Source of the DNA: Sphingorhabdus sp.
GTDB taxonomy: Bacteria; Pseudomonadota; Alphaproteobacteria; Sphingomonadales; Sphingomonadaceae
NCBI RefSeq assembly: GCF_023910635.1
Contig: NZ_JAAVVZ010000004.1
Span: forward strand, 1-64,000
Direction: 5' to 3'
DNA length: 64,000 nt
Shown: piece after piece, positions 38,889 to 46,431 of the stretch
Position numbering within the stretch: position 1 is the stretch's first letter
Layout of the letters: each line of letters opens with the position of its first letter
Made by a program: the position numbers and the translations under genes
Notes under the pieces: generated by a model
Database searches by the model: none
Told to the model about the DNA's origin: nothing
The model's input: the letters and a program-made list of their open reading frames with translations, nothing else

Positions 38889-39002
38889 AAACCCTGCGCC
38901 AATATAATCTCACGCAGAGGCGCAGAGAGCGCAAAGAAGGTGTTGGCCCGACCCGCCATAGTATAAAGCTATTTTGGAGATGACGCAGATGTCATCGTGA
39001 TT
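38889..39002. repeat. Direct repeat, copy 2
   Basis: A diverged copy of 38540-38651, here with the segment CACGCAGAGGCGCAGAGAGC. That segment reappears in inverted orientation at about 40565-40622, so related sequence brackets the AT-rich two-gene cassette. Confidence 0.75.
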
Positions 39003-39014
39003 CCCGTAATTCCC

Positions 39015-39533
39015 TTACTTAAATTCAAAGCTCAGCAGTGCATATAATCGCTTCATGATCATTAAAATGTTTATGAGTAAATGAGTGCAGACCAGAATTG
39101 CCACCCACTTGAACAAAAACAAATTAGATTTTGTCGCTATAGGAAATAATAAAATTAACATTGATAGTGTAGAAAATAAAATCACATAAGATATAGTGAT
39201 GCCTAATTCTCTTATCAAAGTTGCTCTACTAAAATACTCACTTATATAACGATCATTTACTATGCTATCTTCGCTTACACGCCTGGGGGCATGATATAAT
39301 GGAACAAGCACACCTGTTATCGACATCATTACAGCAATAAAAACTCCCAGTAAGGTAAATAGACTTATATAAAAATTGTCGCTTAATTGAGGCCTAAACC
39401 AAAAAGTTACTATCGCAGCAGCGATGGGAAAAATAAAAACAAAAAATATATCGATTGCGCTAAAAAAGTGCACGCGTTCACCACGTACAATCTTATAATA
39501 ATCTATGAAAATTGGAAATACGTTAAATTTCAC
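39015..39533 (-). CDS. Four-helix membrane protein, putative RexB-like effector
   Basis: A 172-residue, AT-rich gene encoding four hydrophobic segments: residues about 25-47, 53-79, 113-134 and 140-163. A polar loop (HAPRRVSEDSIVNDRYISEYFSR in part) lies between helices 2 and 3. It overlaps the upstream gene by 4 bp. Helix 3 preceded by ATLIRELGITISYV and helix 4 ending in MIMKRLYALL recall the layout of lambda RexB (144 residues, four helices, an ion-channel-like phage-exclusion protein). This likeness is by eye. No other family is recognised. The gene's base composition and codon use (many ATA, TTA, AGA) differ sharply from its neighbours. Confidence 0.75.
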   Translation of the reverse strand: MKFNVFPIFIDYYKIVRGERVHFFSAIDIFFVFIFPIAAAIVTFWFRPQLSDNFYISLFTLLGVFIAVMMSITGVLVPLYHAPRRVSEDSIVNDRYISEYFSRATLIRELGITISYVILFSTLSMLILLFPIATKSNLFLFKWVAILVCTHLLINILMIMKRLYALLSFEFK

Positions 39534-40453
39534 TTTTCTTGACCATTAAGCGTTTCGTAAATTACTTTTAATATCTTGTTTGCTTCTGCTTCCAACGACT
39601 CGAAGGTTGGAACACCCTCTTCATCTTTGATAACAGATTCAGTCACATCTATAACGCCGACGTCACTGTGAGCCCCAAAAACCCCAACCGGGCGAACCTC
39701 ATCGCCTATTTTGATAGATGCCGTGGCTTGTTCAAACTCAATTCCTTCGTACAAAATGACATTGGAAGAATCGGAAGGCAACCCATCAATCAAGTCGCTA
39801 AGAATTCCGAGATTACCATTGCGACTGGACGAAATTTTTAGTGTCATTTGGCCCACTTTTTGCGTCCGACCTCGAAAAAGTGCGTCAGCAAGATCTCTGG
39901 GTGGCCGGCGTGTAACCAATGTCAAACTCTTCACTGGCTTTCCGGCATAGAGTTTTTCCGATGTTCCGCTTGGCATCAACCGATGAAACTTTAACAGAAA
40001 GTCGGGATTTACAGATTCAAAAGCAGATTTCATCTGTTCAAAAATTAATGATATGCACGAACGCCCACTGAACGACGAAAATGCTGCCAACGCAAATTTT
40101 TCGTCATCAGGAAGCCAAAATTGATAATATAGATTGAGTGTCTCGGCGTCAGACCTTTTTCTCTTATAATTTTCTACACCTGTATTTGCATCTCTCAGAC
40201 TAGCTGCATATCCATATCGCCCATAAGAAATGAGGCCTCGTGAATTACCGCCCGTACCCTGCTTTTTCTCAATGATACCCCAAGACTTCTCATGCTCTTG
40301 ATGGTTAGTACTAACGCTTCTATCCAAAATGAATTTTTCAACAAATTCACCAAATGATGTTTTCAATTCTGAGTCGTCCAGTTGAACAAAATCATGGATT
40401 TTTTTTCGCGTTATAAAAATTTGATAAGTTCGAATTCCAACGGCGTGCGTCAC
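39530..40453 (-). CDS. Cytosolic protein of a two-gene cassette, putative RexA-like sensor
   Basis: A 307-residue soluble protein, no signal peptide, starting at a GTG (40453) with AGGAG 7 nt upstream. No domain is firmly recognised. The middle part (FHRLMPSGTSEKLYAGKPVK, then SLTLVTRRPPRDLADALF) and a following TLKISSSRNGNLGILSDLI resemble by eye the central region of lambda RexA and also the general pattern of DUF4747-like proteins. A second half with VGVIDVTESVIKDEEG and a final helix follows. It is translationally coupled to the membrane protein gene. AT-rich and surely acquired; a phage-defence role is inference. Confidence 0.75.
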   Translation of the reverse strand: MTHAVGIRTYQIFITRKKIHDFVQLDDSELKTSFGEFVEKFILDRSVSTNHQEHEKSWGIIEKKQGTGGNSRGLISYGRYGYAASLRDANTGVENYKRKRSDAETLNLYYQFWLPDDEKFALAAFSSFSGRSCISLIFEQMKSAFESVNPDFLLKFHRLMPSGTSEKLYAGKPVKSLTLVTRRPPRDLADALFRGRTQKVGQMTLKISSSRNGNLGILSDLIDGLPSDSSNVILYEGIEFEQATASIKIGDEVRPVGVFGAHSDVGVIDVTESVIKDEEGVPTFESLEAEANKILKVIYETLNGQEK

Positions 40454-40460
40454 GGGCTTG

Positions 40461-40500
40461 CTCCTATACTTTAGTCTTTGCTAACGTCCGAACTAGTTTA
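40461..40500 (-). promoter_or_regulatory. Possible promoter of the RexAB-like cassette
   Basis: On the minus strand TTGACT occurs at about 40501-40506, followed after 17 nt by TAGCAA, a poor -10. AGGAG (40461-40465) is the ribosome site. The -35/-10 assignment is weak; the ribosome site is clear. Confidence 0.35.
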
Positions 40501-40564
40501 AGTCAACTTACTCAAAACATTATGATAATAATAATATGAATCACAGCGACACGCACGACAATCC

Positions 40565-40622
40565 TAAACTTCCCCGCGCCTCTGCGTCTCTGCGCCTCCG
40601 CGCCTCTGTGCCTCTGCGTGAA
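40565..40622. repeat. Inverted copy of the CACGCAGAGGCGCAGAG repeat
   Basis: The + strand reads CGCGCCTCTGCGTCTCTGCG and similar periodic units, the complement of the segment in the direct repeat at 38889-39002. It marks the right border of the AT-rich segment. Confidence 0.65.
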
Positions 40623-40623
40623 C

Positions 40624-40788
40624 CAAAAACCCCTCCCCCTTGACGGGGGAGGGCTAGGGTGGGGGTGCGGTGCGCGTTTGCGGGCCGATATGCCGCGCAC
40701 GAGATACAGACGGAGCGCCACTAACGCGGCCCGGCCCCCTCTCCGACCCTTCGGGCCACCTCTCCCGCAAGGGGAGAGGGGAAGGTTC
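40624..40788. repeat. Family C palindromic cluster
   Basis: CCCCTCCCCC-TTGA-CGGGGGAGGG opens the element, and CCCCTCTCC...CTCTCCCGCAAGGGGAGAGGGG closes it. The intervening 90 bp (GCGCGTTTGCGGGCCGATATGCC and on) has no gene. It abuts, and appears to have replaced, the 5' part of the coding remnant at 40797. Confidence 0.75.
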
Positions 40789-40796
40789 GGCGCGAA

Positions 40797-40907
40797 CAGG
40801 CGCAGCGGCTGTTTATCTTTCATAATCAGGCCGATATCGGCTATATGGAACGGCGTATCCGCGAAGAAACGATAAACGAATATGGCATTGAAGCGCTTGA
40901 AAGCTGA
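40797..40907 (+). pseudogene. C-terminal coding remnant
   Basis: The frame starting at 40797 reads QAQRLFIFHNQADIGYMERR then IREETINEYGIEALES and a stop at 40905-40907. It has normal coding character but no start codon: upstream it runs into the family C repeat and then a stop. It looks like the 3' end of a gene truncated by the repeat. Its last 26 bases overlap the start of the next ORF, as in a former operon. Family not recognised. Confidence 0.5.
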
Positions 40908-41076
40908 AGAAAGCTGGACCGGACGTCGCGTTGACTTTCCGGCGTTTAGCGACGCCTTGTCCAAACGCCGCGCTGAACTTGGTAATCCCGACCTACCCCG
41001 CAACAGCGGCGAAAACCGCACCGAAAGCAAAAAGGCTTTGCTTAAAGCCATAGAGGACGCTGGCGGAAAGTGGTGA
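40882..41076 (+). CDS. Small hypothetical protein (64 residues)
   Basis: A hydrophilic protein starting MALKRLKAEESWTGRRVDF and ending KKALLKAIEDAGGKW. Codon use is like that of the chromosome and the charge pattern is protein-like. It overlaps the end of the truncated frame at 40797-40907 out of frame, suggesting the two were once translationally coupled. No signal or membrane segment; function unknown. Confidence 0.55.
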   Translation: MALKRLKAEESWTGRRVDFPAFSDALSKRRAELGNPDLPRNSGENRTESKKALLKAIEDAGGKW

Positions 41077-41368
41077 GATACCCATCCCCCCTTGCAATGT
41101 AGGACTTCGCCTGTCAGATTCTGCATCGACACTCCCAAACCGCCCCCATGGCTGTCGGGGCATGCAATCAGCCAGCGATGCGTCTCCCGCCCGCGCTTAC
41201 AGCGACAAAGGAGACACGGATTTTGCCTTTTACGGTATCTTTTGTCGCTTTACGGGCCCTACGCAGGGCGTTTTGGTGAGACTTTAGTGTGACTTTCCGC
41301 CTGCAGCCCCCGACGCACTACCTCGCCAAGGCACATTGACATGTGTAGACAGTCGCGGTCAGACGCCC
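41077..41368. other. Structured intergenic region before phoA
   Basis: No gene is seen. AGCGACAAA (41201-41209) can pair with TTTGTCGCT (41241-41249), while GTCTCC (41182-41187) can pair with GGAGAC (41210-41215). GCCCT-ACGC-AGGGC followed by GTTTTGG lies at about 41257-41275. The overlapping stems could belong to an unannotated small RNA or a leader, but no promoter or clear terminator supports this. Confidence 0.3.
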
Positions 41369-41386
41369 CTGTCACGCGCCCGTCAT
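41369..41386 (+). promoter_or_regulatory. Pho box upstream of alkaline phosphatase
   Basis: CTGTCAC-GCGC-CCGTCAT matches the PhoB operator layout of two 7-base repeats CTGTCAT separated by 4 bp, differing at one base in each repeat. It lies 42 nt before the phoA start, so PhoB would activate the gene under phosphate limitation. Confidence 0.8.
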
Positions 41387-41428
41387 TTTGGTCTGCGATG
41401 GGTAAGCCAGCTTTTTGAGGAGTATAGC

Positions 41429-42952
41429 ATGCGTAAACTGTCATCCGCCCTTTTGGCATCCTGCCTGATCGCCGCGCCGTTGCTGGCGCAAAGCGCGCCT
41501 GCCCCTGCGCCTGCCCCCGTGCCAGTCGCCAAACCGCCGATTAACACCAGCCAGGGCTATCTTAAAGCAGGGCAAGCCGAACTGGCGCGGTTGGAGGCGG
41601 ACAAGCCCAATGACCGCAAGGCGCGCAATGTCATCATCTTTATCGGCGATGGTATGGGCGTCAGCACGTTGACCGCCGGGCGGATTTTTGAGGGGCAGCA
41701 GCTTGGCCTCGACGGCGAATCCTATGTCGCGCAAATGGACCTTTTGCCGCACACCGCCTTGGTCAAAACTTACTCCCACGACGCGCAAGTGCCCGACAGC
41801 GCGCCGACCGCGACCGCAATTGTCGCGGGCGTCAAAACCAAAAATGGCGTGATTGGCGTCGGGCCAGAGGCAATTGAGAATGACTGCGCCGCGACCGCGC
41901 CGTTTAAGGTCCAATCCTTGTTCGGCATGGCGGAGGATCGCGGCCTTGCCACCGGCATCGTGTCCACCGCGACGATCACGCACGCAACCCCCGCCGCCAC
42001 CTACGCCCATGTGGCGCAGCGCGATTGGGAGGTGGATGCCAATATGCCCGCTGCGGCCAAGGCCGCAGGCTGCACCGACATTGCCCGGCAGATGATGGAA
42101 TGGCCACATGGTGACGGGCTTGAGGTCATGTTGGGCGGCGGGCGTCAGCACTTCATTCCGGCGACGATGGCGGACCCCGAATATGCCGACAAGAAAGGCA
42201 AGCGCGCCGATGGCATGAATCTGGCCGCAAGCTGGAGCGCCGCCAACCCCAAGGGCGCTTATGTGTGGAACCGCGACAGCTTCGCCGCAGTGGACCCCAA
42301 GAAAACGACCAAGCTGCTTGGTCTGTTTGAACCATCGCATATGCAGTTTGAGGCGGACCGGACGGCGGCTGGTAATAAGGAACCATCGCTCGCCGAAATG
42401 ACGACGAAGGCGATTGCGATGCTGTCCAAAAACCAAAAAGGCTATGTCCTGATGGTGGAGGCTGGCCGGATTGACCATGCCCATCATGGCGGCAATGCCC
42501 GCCGCGCCTTGCAAGACACCGTTGCGCTCAACACCGCATTAAAAGCCGCGATGGACCAAGTGGATTTGCGCGATACGTTGATTGTCGTGACATCGGACCA
42601 TAGCCATGTGTTCACGATCGCCGGCTACCCAGAGCGCGGGAACCCGATCCTGGGCGTGGTATCTGCGCCCATTGGCACGCCGTCATTGGCGATGGATAAC
42701 AAGGGCTATACCACCTTGGGCTATGCCAATGGCCCTGGCGCGGTGAATGCGGCCGAACGCCCTGACCCCGCGAAGATGGACACCGAAGCGCTCAATTACC
42801 GTCAGCAATCGTTGATCCCGCTTATGTCCGAAACGCATGGCGGTGACGACGTCGTTGCCCGCGCGGCGGGGCCAAAGGCGCATTTGTTCAAGGGGACGAT
42901 TGAACAAAACACCATTTTCCACATCATGCGCGCGGCCCTTGGTTTTAAATAG
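41429..42952 (+). CDS. phoA: Alkaline phosphatase
   Basis: A 507-residue exported phosphomonoesterase. ATG 41429 follows GGAG and opens a signal peptide (LSSALLASCLIAAPLLAQS) and a Pro/Ala linker. Metal and catalytic motifs are NVIIFIGDGMGVSTLTAGR, the nucleophile loop VPDSAPTATAIVAGVK, VEAGRIDHAHHGGN and VTSDHSHVF near residue 395. EYADKKGKRADG is a normal surface loop. It releases phosphate in the periplasm. The Pho box upstream indicates control by PhoB. Confidence 0.95.
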   Translation: MRKLSSALLASCLIAAPLLAQSAPAPAPAPVPVAKPPINTSQGYLKAGQAELARLEADKPNDRKARNVIIFIGDGMGVSTLTAGRIFEGQQLGLDGESYVAQMDLLPHTALVKTYSHDAQVPDSAPTATAIVAGVKTKNGVIGVGPEAIENDCAATAPFKVQSLFGMAEDRGLATGIVSTATITHATPAATYAHVAQRDWEVDANMPAAAKAAGCTDIARQMMEWPHGDGLEVMLGGGRQHFIPATMADPEYADKKGKRADGMNLAASWSAANPKGAYVWNRDSFAAVDPKKTTKLLGLFEPSHMQFEADRTAAGNKEPSLAEMTTKAIAMLSKNQKGYVLMVEAGRIDHAHHGGNARRALQDTVALNTALKAAMDQVDLRDTLIVVTSDHSHVFTIAGYPERGNPILGVVSAPIGTPSLAMDNKGYTTLGYANGPGAVNAAERPDPAKMDTEALNYRQQSLIPLMSETHGGDDVVARAAGPKAHLFKGTIEQNTIFHIMRAALGFK

Positions 42953-43022
42953 GGTTGCGCTTGTAAAACAAGGCGCGCTGCCCACATTCGGGCTTCGGGG
43001 GTTTCAGAGCAGAGGAAAAGCC

Positions 43023-43340
43023 ATGAAACGCATATTATCAGTCGCCCTGTTGTCGTTCACGCTCGCCGCATGCAGTGAAGGCGGGGCGCTGAACGATACA
43101 TTGAAGGTCAGCGTGCGCGAGTCTATCGTCGCCACCTGCACCACCGCAGCCAGCGAACAAATCCCCGAAGGCATTCAGGTCGATATCAATCAGGTTTGCG
43201 GTTGTGCCGCCGACAAGGTCATGGACGGCAAGAGCGTGTCTGACCTCGTCGCCAATCCGCCCAGCCCGTCCGAAGGCGTGGCAAAGGTGCAGGCCTGCTT
43301 AAAAGAGCTCGGCCCCGTGACGGTGAATCCGGCGGCGTAA
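43023..43340 (+). CDS. Small putative lipoprotein
   Basis: A 105-residue protein with a lipoprotein signal ending in LAAC (Cys17), so probably membrane-anchored. The mature part has three further cysteines (VATCTTAA, QVCGCAADK, QACLKEL), arranged like small cysteine-containing periplasmic proteins of sphingomonads. Function unknown. It is 70 nt after phoA on the same strand; whether it belongs to the Pho response is unclear. A strong hairpin follows. Confidence 0.7.
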   Translation: MKRILSVALLSFTLAACSEGGALNDTLKVSVRESIVATCTTAASEQIPEGIQVDINQVCGCAADKVMDGKSVSDLVANPPSPSEGVAKVQACLKELGPVTVNPAA

Positions 43341-43358
43341 CCGCTTTGCATATATAAA

Positions 43359-43392
43359 GACCCCGTCCGGGGGAGGGGAACCGGACGGGGTC
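43359..43392. terminator. Perfect 12-bp hairpin between convergent genes
   Basis: GACCCCGTCCGG (43359-43370) and CCGGACGGGGTC (43381-43392) are exact inverted copies around GGGAGGGGAA. No T-run follows on + (AATATTG), while on the minus strand the downstream sequence is TTTATATATG, which may serve as the U-tract for the fasciclin gene. Confidence 0.6.
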
Positions 43393-43463
43393 AATATTGT
43401 CCTCTTCGCCTGCTAGGGGGAATGTGAGGACGGACATTCAGGCCGCCGAAGCGGCCCGAAATT

Positions 43464-44057
43464 TTATGGCATCACGACGGTATCGACCAAATGGATCGTG
43501 CCGTTCGACGCAACCATATCTGCCGCAGTGACGGTAGACTTGCCGCCCTTGGCATCGGTCAGGACAATCTTGTTACCGTCCATGCTGGCCTTCAGGCTGC
43601 CGCCGTTGACCGTCTTGACGGTCGCGGTGCCCTTGCCATCCGTTATCAACTTGGCAAGATCGCCAGACTTCACATTGCCAGCAACGACATGATATTTCAG
43701 CAAAGCCGCAAGCTTGTCCTTGCTTGCGGGCATCATCAAACCGTCGAGCGTTGCCTTGTCCAATTTGGCAAATGCATCATTGGATGGCGCGAATACGGTG
43801 AATGGCCCAGTCCCCGACAAGGTTTCGCCAAGGCCCGCAGCGGTTATGGCGGAGACGAGTGTCGATACTTGCGGGTTGCCTTGTGCCAATGCGACGATAC
43901 TCTTGTCCCCGGCGGCTTCGGTGGCAACAATCGTGTCAGATGCCATGGCATCGTCTTGTACGACTTCGGTTTCGGTTGGCGCAGGTTCGCTTCCGCTACA
44001 TGCCGACAAAGCCAGCGCAGACAGGCCGACGGCCCATGTTAATGTCGATTTTTTCAT
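43464..44057 (-). CDS. Fasciclin-domain lipoprotein
   Basis: A 197-residue protein with a lipobox (ALALSACSGSE, Cys20) and a single FAS1 domain of about 135 residues. FAS1 is shown by H1 motif FTVFAPSNDAFAKL and the H2-like LLKYHVVAGNV, with GTIHLVDTVVMP at the end. FAS1 domains mediate cell-surface adhesion; the bacterial role is mostly unknown. It converges with the small lipoprotein gene. The first ~25 mature residues are a Thr/Glu-rich linker. Confidence 0.9.
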   Translation of the reverse strand: MKKSTLTWAVGLSALALSACSGSEPAPTETEVVQDDAMASDTIVATEAAGDKSIVALAQGNPQVSTLVSAITAAGLGETLSGTGPFTVFAPSNDAFAKLDKATLDGLMMPASKDKLAALLKYHVVAGNVKSGDLAKLITDGKGTATVKTVNGGSLKASMDGNKIVLTDAKGGKSTVTAADMVASNGTIHLVDTVVMP

Positions 44058-44170
44058 GATCTAAGTCCTTCCAGATGATTGCCCAATGCACAGTAACCTT
44101 GGAAGGGGCTGAATGGGTGCACGAGGCAGAAATATAGTTGGGCTTTACGTGCGGCGCGATATACGGGCGG

Positions 44171-45022
44171 ATGATGACTGGCCTTGCCCCTGTCCTGCGG
44201 GAAGCAACCGCTGCCCTCGAAGGCATCAGCCCGACACCGCGGCTAGACGCGGAGTTGTTGCTGGCGCATGCGCTCGGTATCGACAGATCAGCGATGCTGT
44301 TGCAGCAGCACGACTTAAGTGTGCCCGACAGCTATAGTGGCCTGCTCGCGCGCCGGGTGGCCGACGAACCCGTCGCCTATATCACCGGGGTGCAGGCGTT
44401 TTGGGACCTTGAACTTTGTGTGACGCCTGACGTGCTGATCCCGCGTGCAGACAGCGAGACGCTGCTTCAGGCGGCGATTGACTGGTTTGGCGAAAACAAC
44501 GCACCCATGCGTATTGCCGACCTTGGCACGGGGTCAGGGGCGCTGTTGCTCGCGGCCTTGTCTATATTTCCGAATGCCAAGGCTATGGGCCTTGATACCA
44601 GCGCAAAGGCGCTTGCCGTCGCCAGCGATAATGCTAACCGCGCCAAATTTGCCGACCGTGTCCAATTTGAACTGCGCGATTGGACCAAAGCGGGCTGGGC
44701 CGACGGGCTTGGACAATTCGACCTTATCCTGTGTAACCCGCCATATATTGAAGACGGCTTTATGCTCGCCCCGATGGTGGCTGCGCATGAACCGCACGGC
44801 GCATTGTTTGCGGGGGCAGCCGGTCTGGATGACTACCGAATCTTAGTCCCATCGCTGCGCGCATTACTTAATTCATGCGGAGTCGCCTTTTTCGAAATCG
44901 GATATAATCAGGCACAAGCCGTTCAAAAATTGGGCGCAGAAGAAGGATTTTTGACGGAATTACATCATGATCTTGCTGGTAATCCGCGGGCCATACGCTT
45001 TTCGCTTGGAATCCCAGAATAG
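44171..45022 (+). CDS. prmC: Release-factor N5-glutamine methyltransferase
   Basis: A 283-residue SAM-dependent methyltransferase that methylates the GGQ glutamine of RF1/RF2. The N-terminal helical domain (PRLDAELLLAHALGIDRS) is followed by the methyltransferase core with IADLGTGSGALLLAAL and the catalytic LILCNPPYIEDGF. ATG 44171 is chosen after GGGCGG; the frame opens earlier at 44138. prfA is not adjacent here. Length is typical. Confidence 0.93.
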   Translation: MMTGLAPVLREATAALEGISPTPRLDAELLLAHALGIDRSAMLLQQHDLSVPDSYSGLLARRVADEPVAYITGVQAFWDLELCVTPDVLIPRADSETLLQAAIDWFGENNAPMRIADLGTGSGALLLAALSIFPNAKAMGLDTSAKALAVASDNANRAKFADRVQFELRDWTKAGWADGLGQFDLILCNPPYIEDGFMLAPMVAAHEPHGALFAGAAGLDDYRILVPSLRALLNSCGVAFFEIGYNQAQAVQKLGAEEGFLTELHHDLAGNPRAIRFSLGIPE

Positions 45023-45039
45023 TAGGGCTAGGGCAGAGA

Positions 45040-45086
45040 GGCTTCACAGCAAAAAACGCCTTTTGATGGTTTTTTCGCGCGAAGCC
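45040..45086 (+). terminator. Candidate terminator after prmC
   Basis: GGCTTC (45040-45045) pairs with GAAGCC (45081-45086), and within it A-rich and T-rich tracts (AAAAAACGCC, GGTTTTTT) can pair further. The U-tract at 45070-45075 is within the structure, so it may be a small bidirectional terminator. Confidence 0.4.
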
Positions 45087-45202
45087 GCCCCCCCAGCGCA
45101 GATGGACAAAGTATAAGGGTCAACGCTGACCCTCGCGCAACCCAAAACGGGTTCAGGGGTTCCATGCAATCGAAGTGCTAAAAAGAGGACGGGTCAGCCC
45201 TG

Positions 45203-45964
45203 ATGAATACCAACAACAGGCAGCAGCAGAACAACAATCGTCGGCGCGGTCGCAATAATAATAATAACAACAACCGGCAACAAAATAACAATCGCAGTGG
45301 TTTTGACTATCAGAACCAGATTGATAACCGTGCGCGCGGCAACGCAGCGCAGATGTTGGAAAAATATAAGAAACTGGCTCAAGATGCACAGTTCAACGGT
45401 GACCGCGTTAACGCGGAATATCATCTGCAGTTTGCCGACCATTATTTCCGCGTGCTCGCCGATTTCCGTGGTCGCCAAGAAGCGCGTCAGGAACAGCAAG
45501 GCGAGCGCCGCCCACGTGACGATGCGCGCGACGACAATCGCGATGATCGCGACGATTGGCAAAATGACAACCGCACGCCCAATTATGATCGATCACCCAA
45601 TTACGATGACCAGCCTTCATCGGGGAACGACGACGCGGAAGACGCATCCGACGAGGAATCTAACGTCAGCGAACAACGCGATATACGCGCGCGCCGCCCG
45701 GAACGCAGTGAGCGCCATGACCGCAGCGAACGTCCAGAACGCAGTGAGCGCCCGGCAAATAACCGGAATGCACATCGCGGCCCGCGCCGCCATCACAGCG
45801 AAGACGTTGACGATGCCCCGGCTGGCCTCGACCTTGCCGTATTGCCTCCCTCAATTGCAATATCGTCCGGTGAAGATGATGCCGCCGAAAAGCCAGCGCG
45901 TAAGCCACGTGCCCGCCGCGTGAAGCCTGTTGGTGGAGATGAGACCGCTACTGCGGCGGAATGA
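45203..45964 (+). CDS. DUF4167 domain protein
   Basis: A 253-residue protein with an Asn/Arg-rich low-complexity start (NNRRRGRNNNNNNNRQ) and then the DUF4167 core IDNRARGNAAQMLEKYKKLA and HLQFADHYFRVLADF (residues about 42-90). A long disordered acidic/arginine-rich tail with repeated SERHDRSERPERSE follows. DUF4167 is almost confined to alphaproteobacteria and often sits next to prmC, as here. It may bind RNA; the function is unproven. The gap from prmC holds a hairpin. Confidence 0.88.
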   Translation: MNTNNRQQQNNNRRRGRNNNNNNNRQQNNNRSGFDYQNQIDNRARGNAAQMLEKYKKLAQDAQFNGDRVNAEYHLQFADHYFRVLADFRGRQEARQEQQGERRPRDDARDDNRDDRDDWQNDNRTPNYDRSPNYDDQPSSGNDDAEDASDEESNVSEQRDIRARRPERSERHDRSERPERSERPANNRNAHRGPRRHHSEDVDDAPAGLDLAVLPPSIAISSGEDDAAEKPARKPRARRVKPVGGDETATAAE

Positions 45965-46035
45965 TATCAACCTGCGGCAATGACGCCGTTTCTGCTGAAA
46001 CAAGAAAACTGGCGCTGGATTATTTTCCGGCGCCG

Positions 46036-46431
46036 TCAACCCTCCGGCAAGGGCCTTGGTTTGTGGTTTTCGTCTAACGCGACGAAGGTAAATAATCCTT
46101 CGGTGACCTTCACCTCTTGTTGGCCACGCGCGCGTGTGGCGATCACCTCAACCCGAATACCCATCGATGTCCGCCCGCGATGTTCAAGTGTGGCGTAGAC
46201 CGAGATGATGTCGCGTAACAATATCGGCGCGATGAATTCCATTTTTTCGATAGCGACCGTGGCACAGGCACCCTGTGCGATACGGCCCGCCAGTATGCCG
46301 CCGGCCTGATCCATCATCCCAAGCACCCAACCACCAAAGATGTGGCCATTGGCATTGATATCTGCTGGCCCCGGAATGACGCGTAATACCGGGTCGTTCC
46401 GTTGCGGCAGGTTTCGAATATTCTTCGTCAC
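46036..46431 (-). CDS. Acyl-CoA thioesterase (YciA-like hot-dog)
   Basis: A 131-residue single hot-dog domain with PGPADINANGHIFGGWVLGMMDQA, the conserved Asn-Gly-His helix of the YciA/BFIT family, and HRGRTSMGIRVEV. It hydrolyses short- to long-chain acyl-CoA. Its start overlaps the stop of the small membrane protein gene by 4 bp (46428-46431), indicating an operon. It converges with the DUF4167 gene. Confidence 0.88.
   Translation of the reverse strand: MTKNIRNLPQRNDPVLRVIPGPADINANGHIFGGWVLGMMDQAGGILAGRIAQGACATVAIEKMEFIAPILLRDIISVYATLEHRGRTSMGIRVEVIATRARGQQEVKVTEGLFTFVALDENHKPRPLPEG

Noticed and set aside
38334-39014. Possible CRISPR array because of repeated GC-rich units
   Set aside because: Repeats are palindromic, of unequal length and spacing, and there are no uniform spacers or cas genes.
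40512-41138. 208-residue minus-strand frame
   Set aside because: Made mostly of repeat-derived Arg/Gly/Pro-rich sequence opposite palindromes and the small ORF; no domain or ribosome site.
45203-45300. Asn-codon (AAT/AAC) repetitive tract taken at first as a microsatellite
   Set aside because: It encodes the normal Asn/Arg-rich start of a DUF4167 protein.
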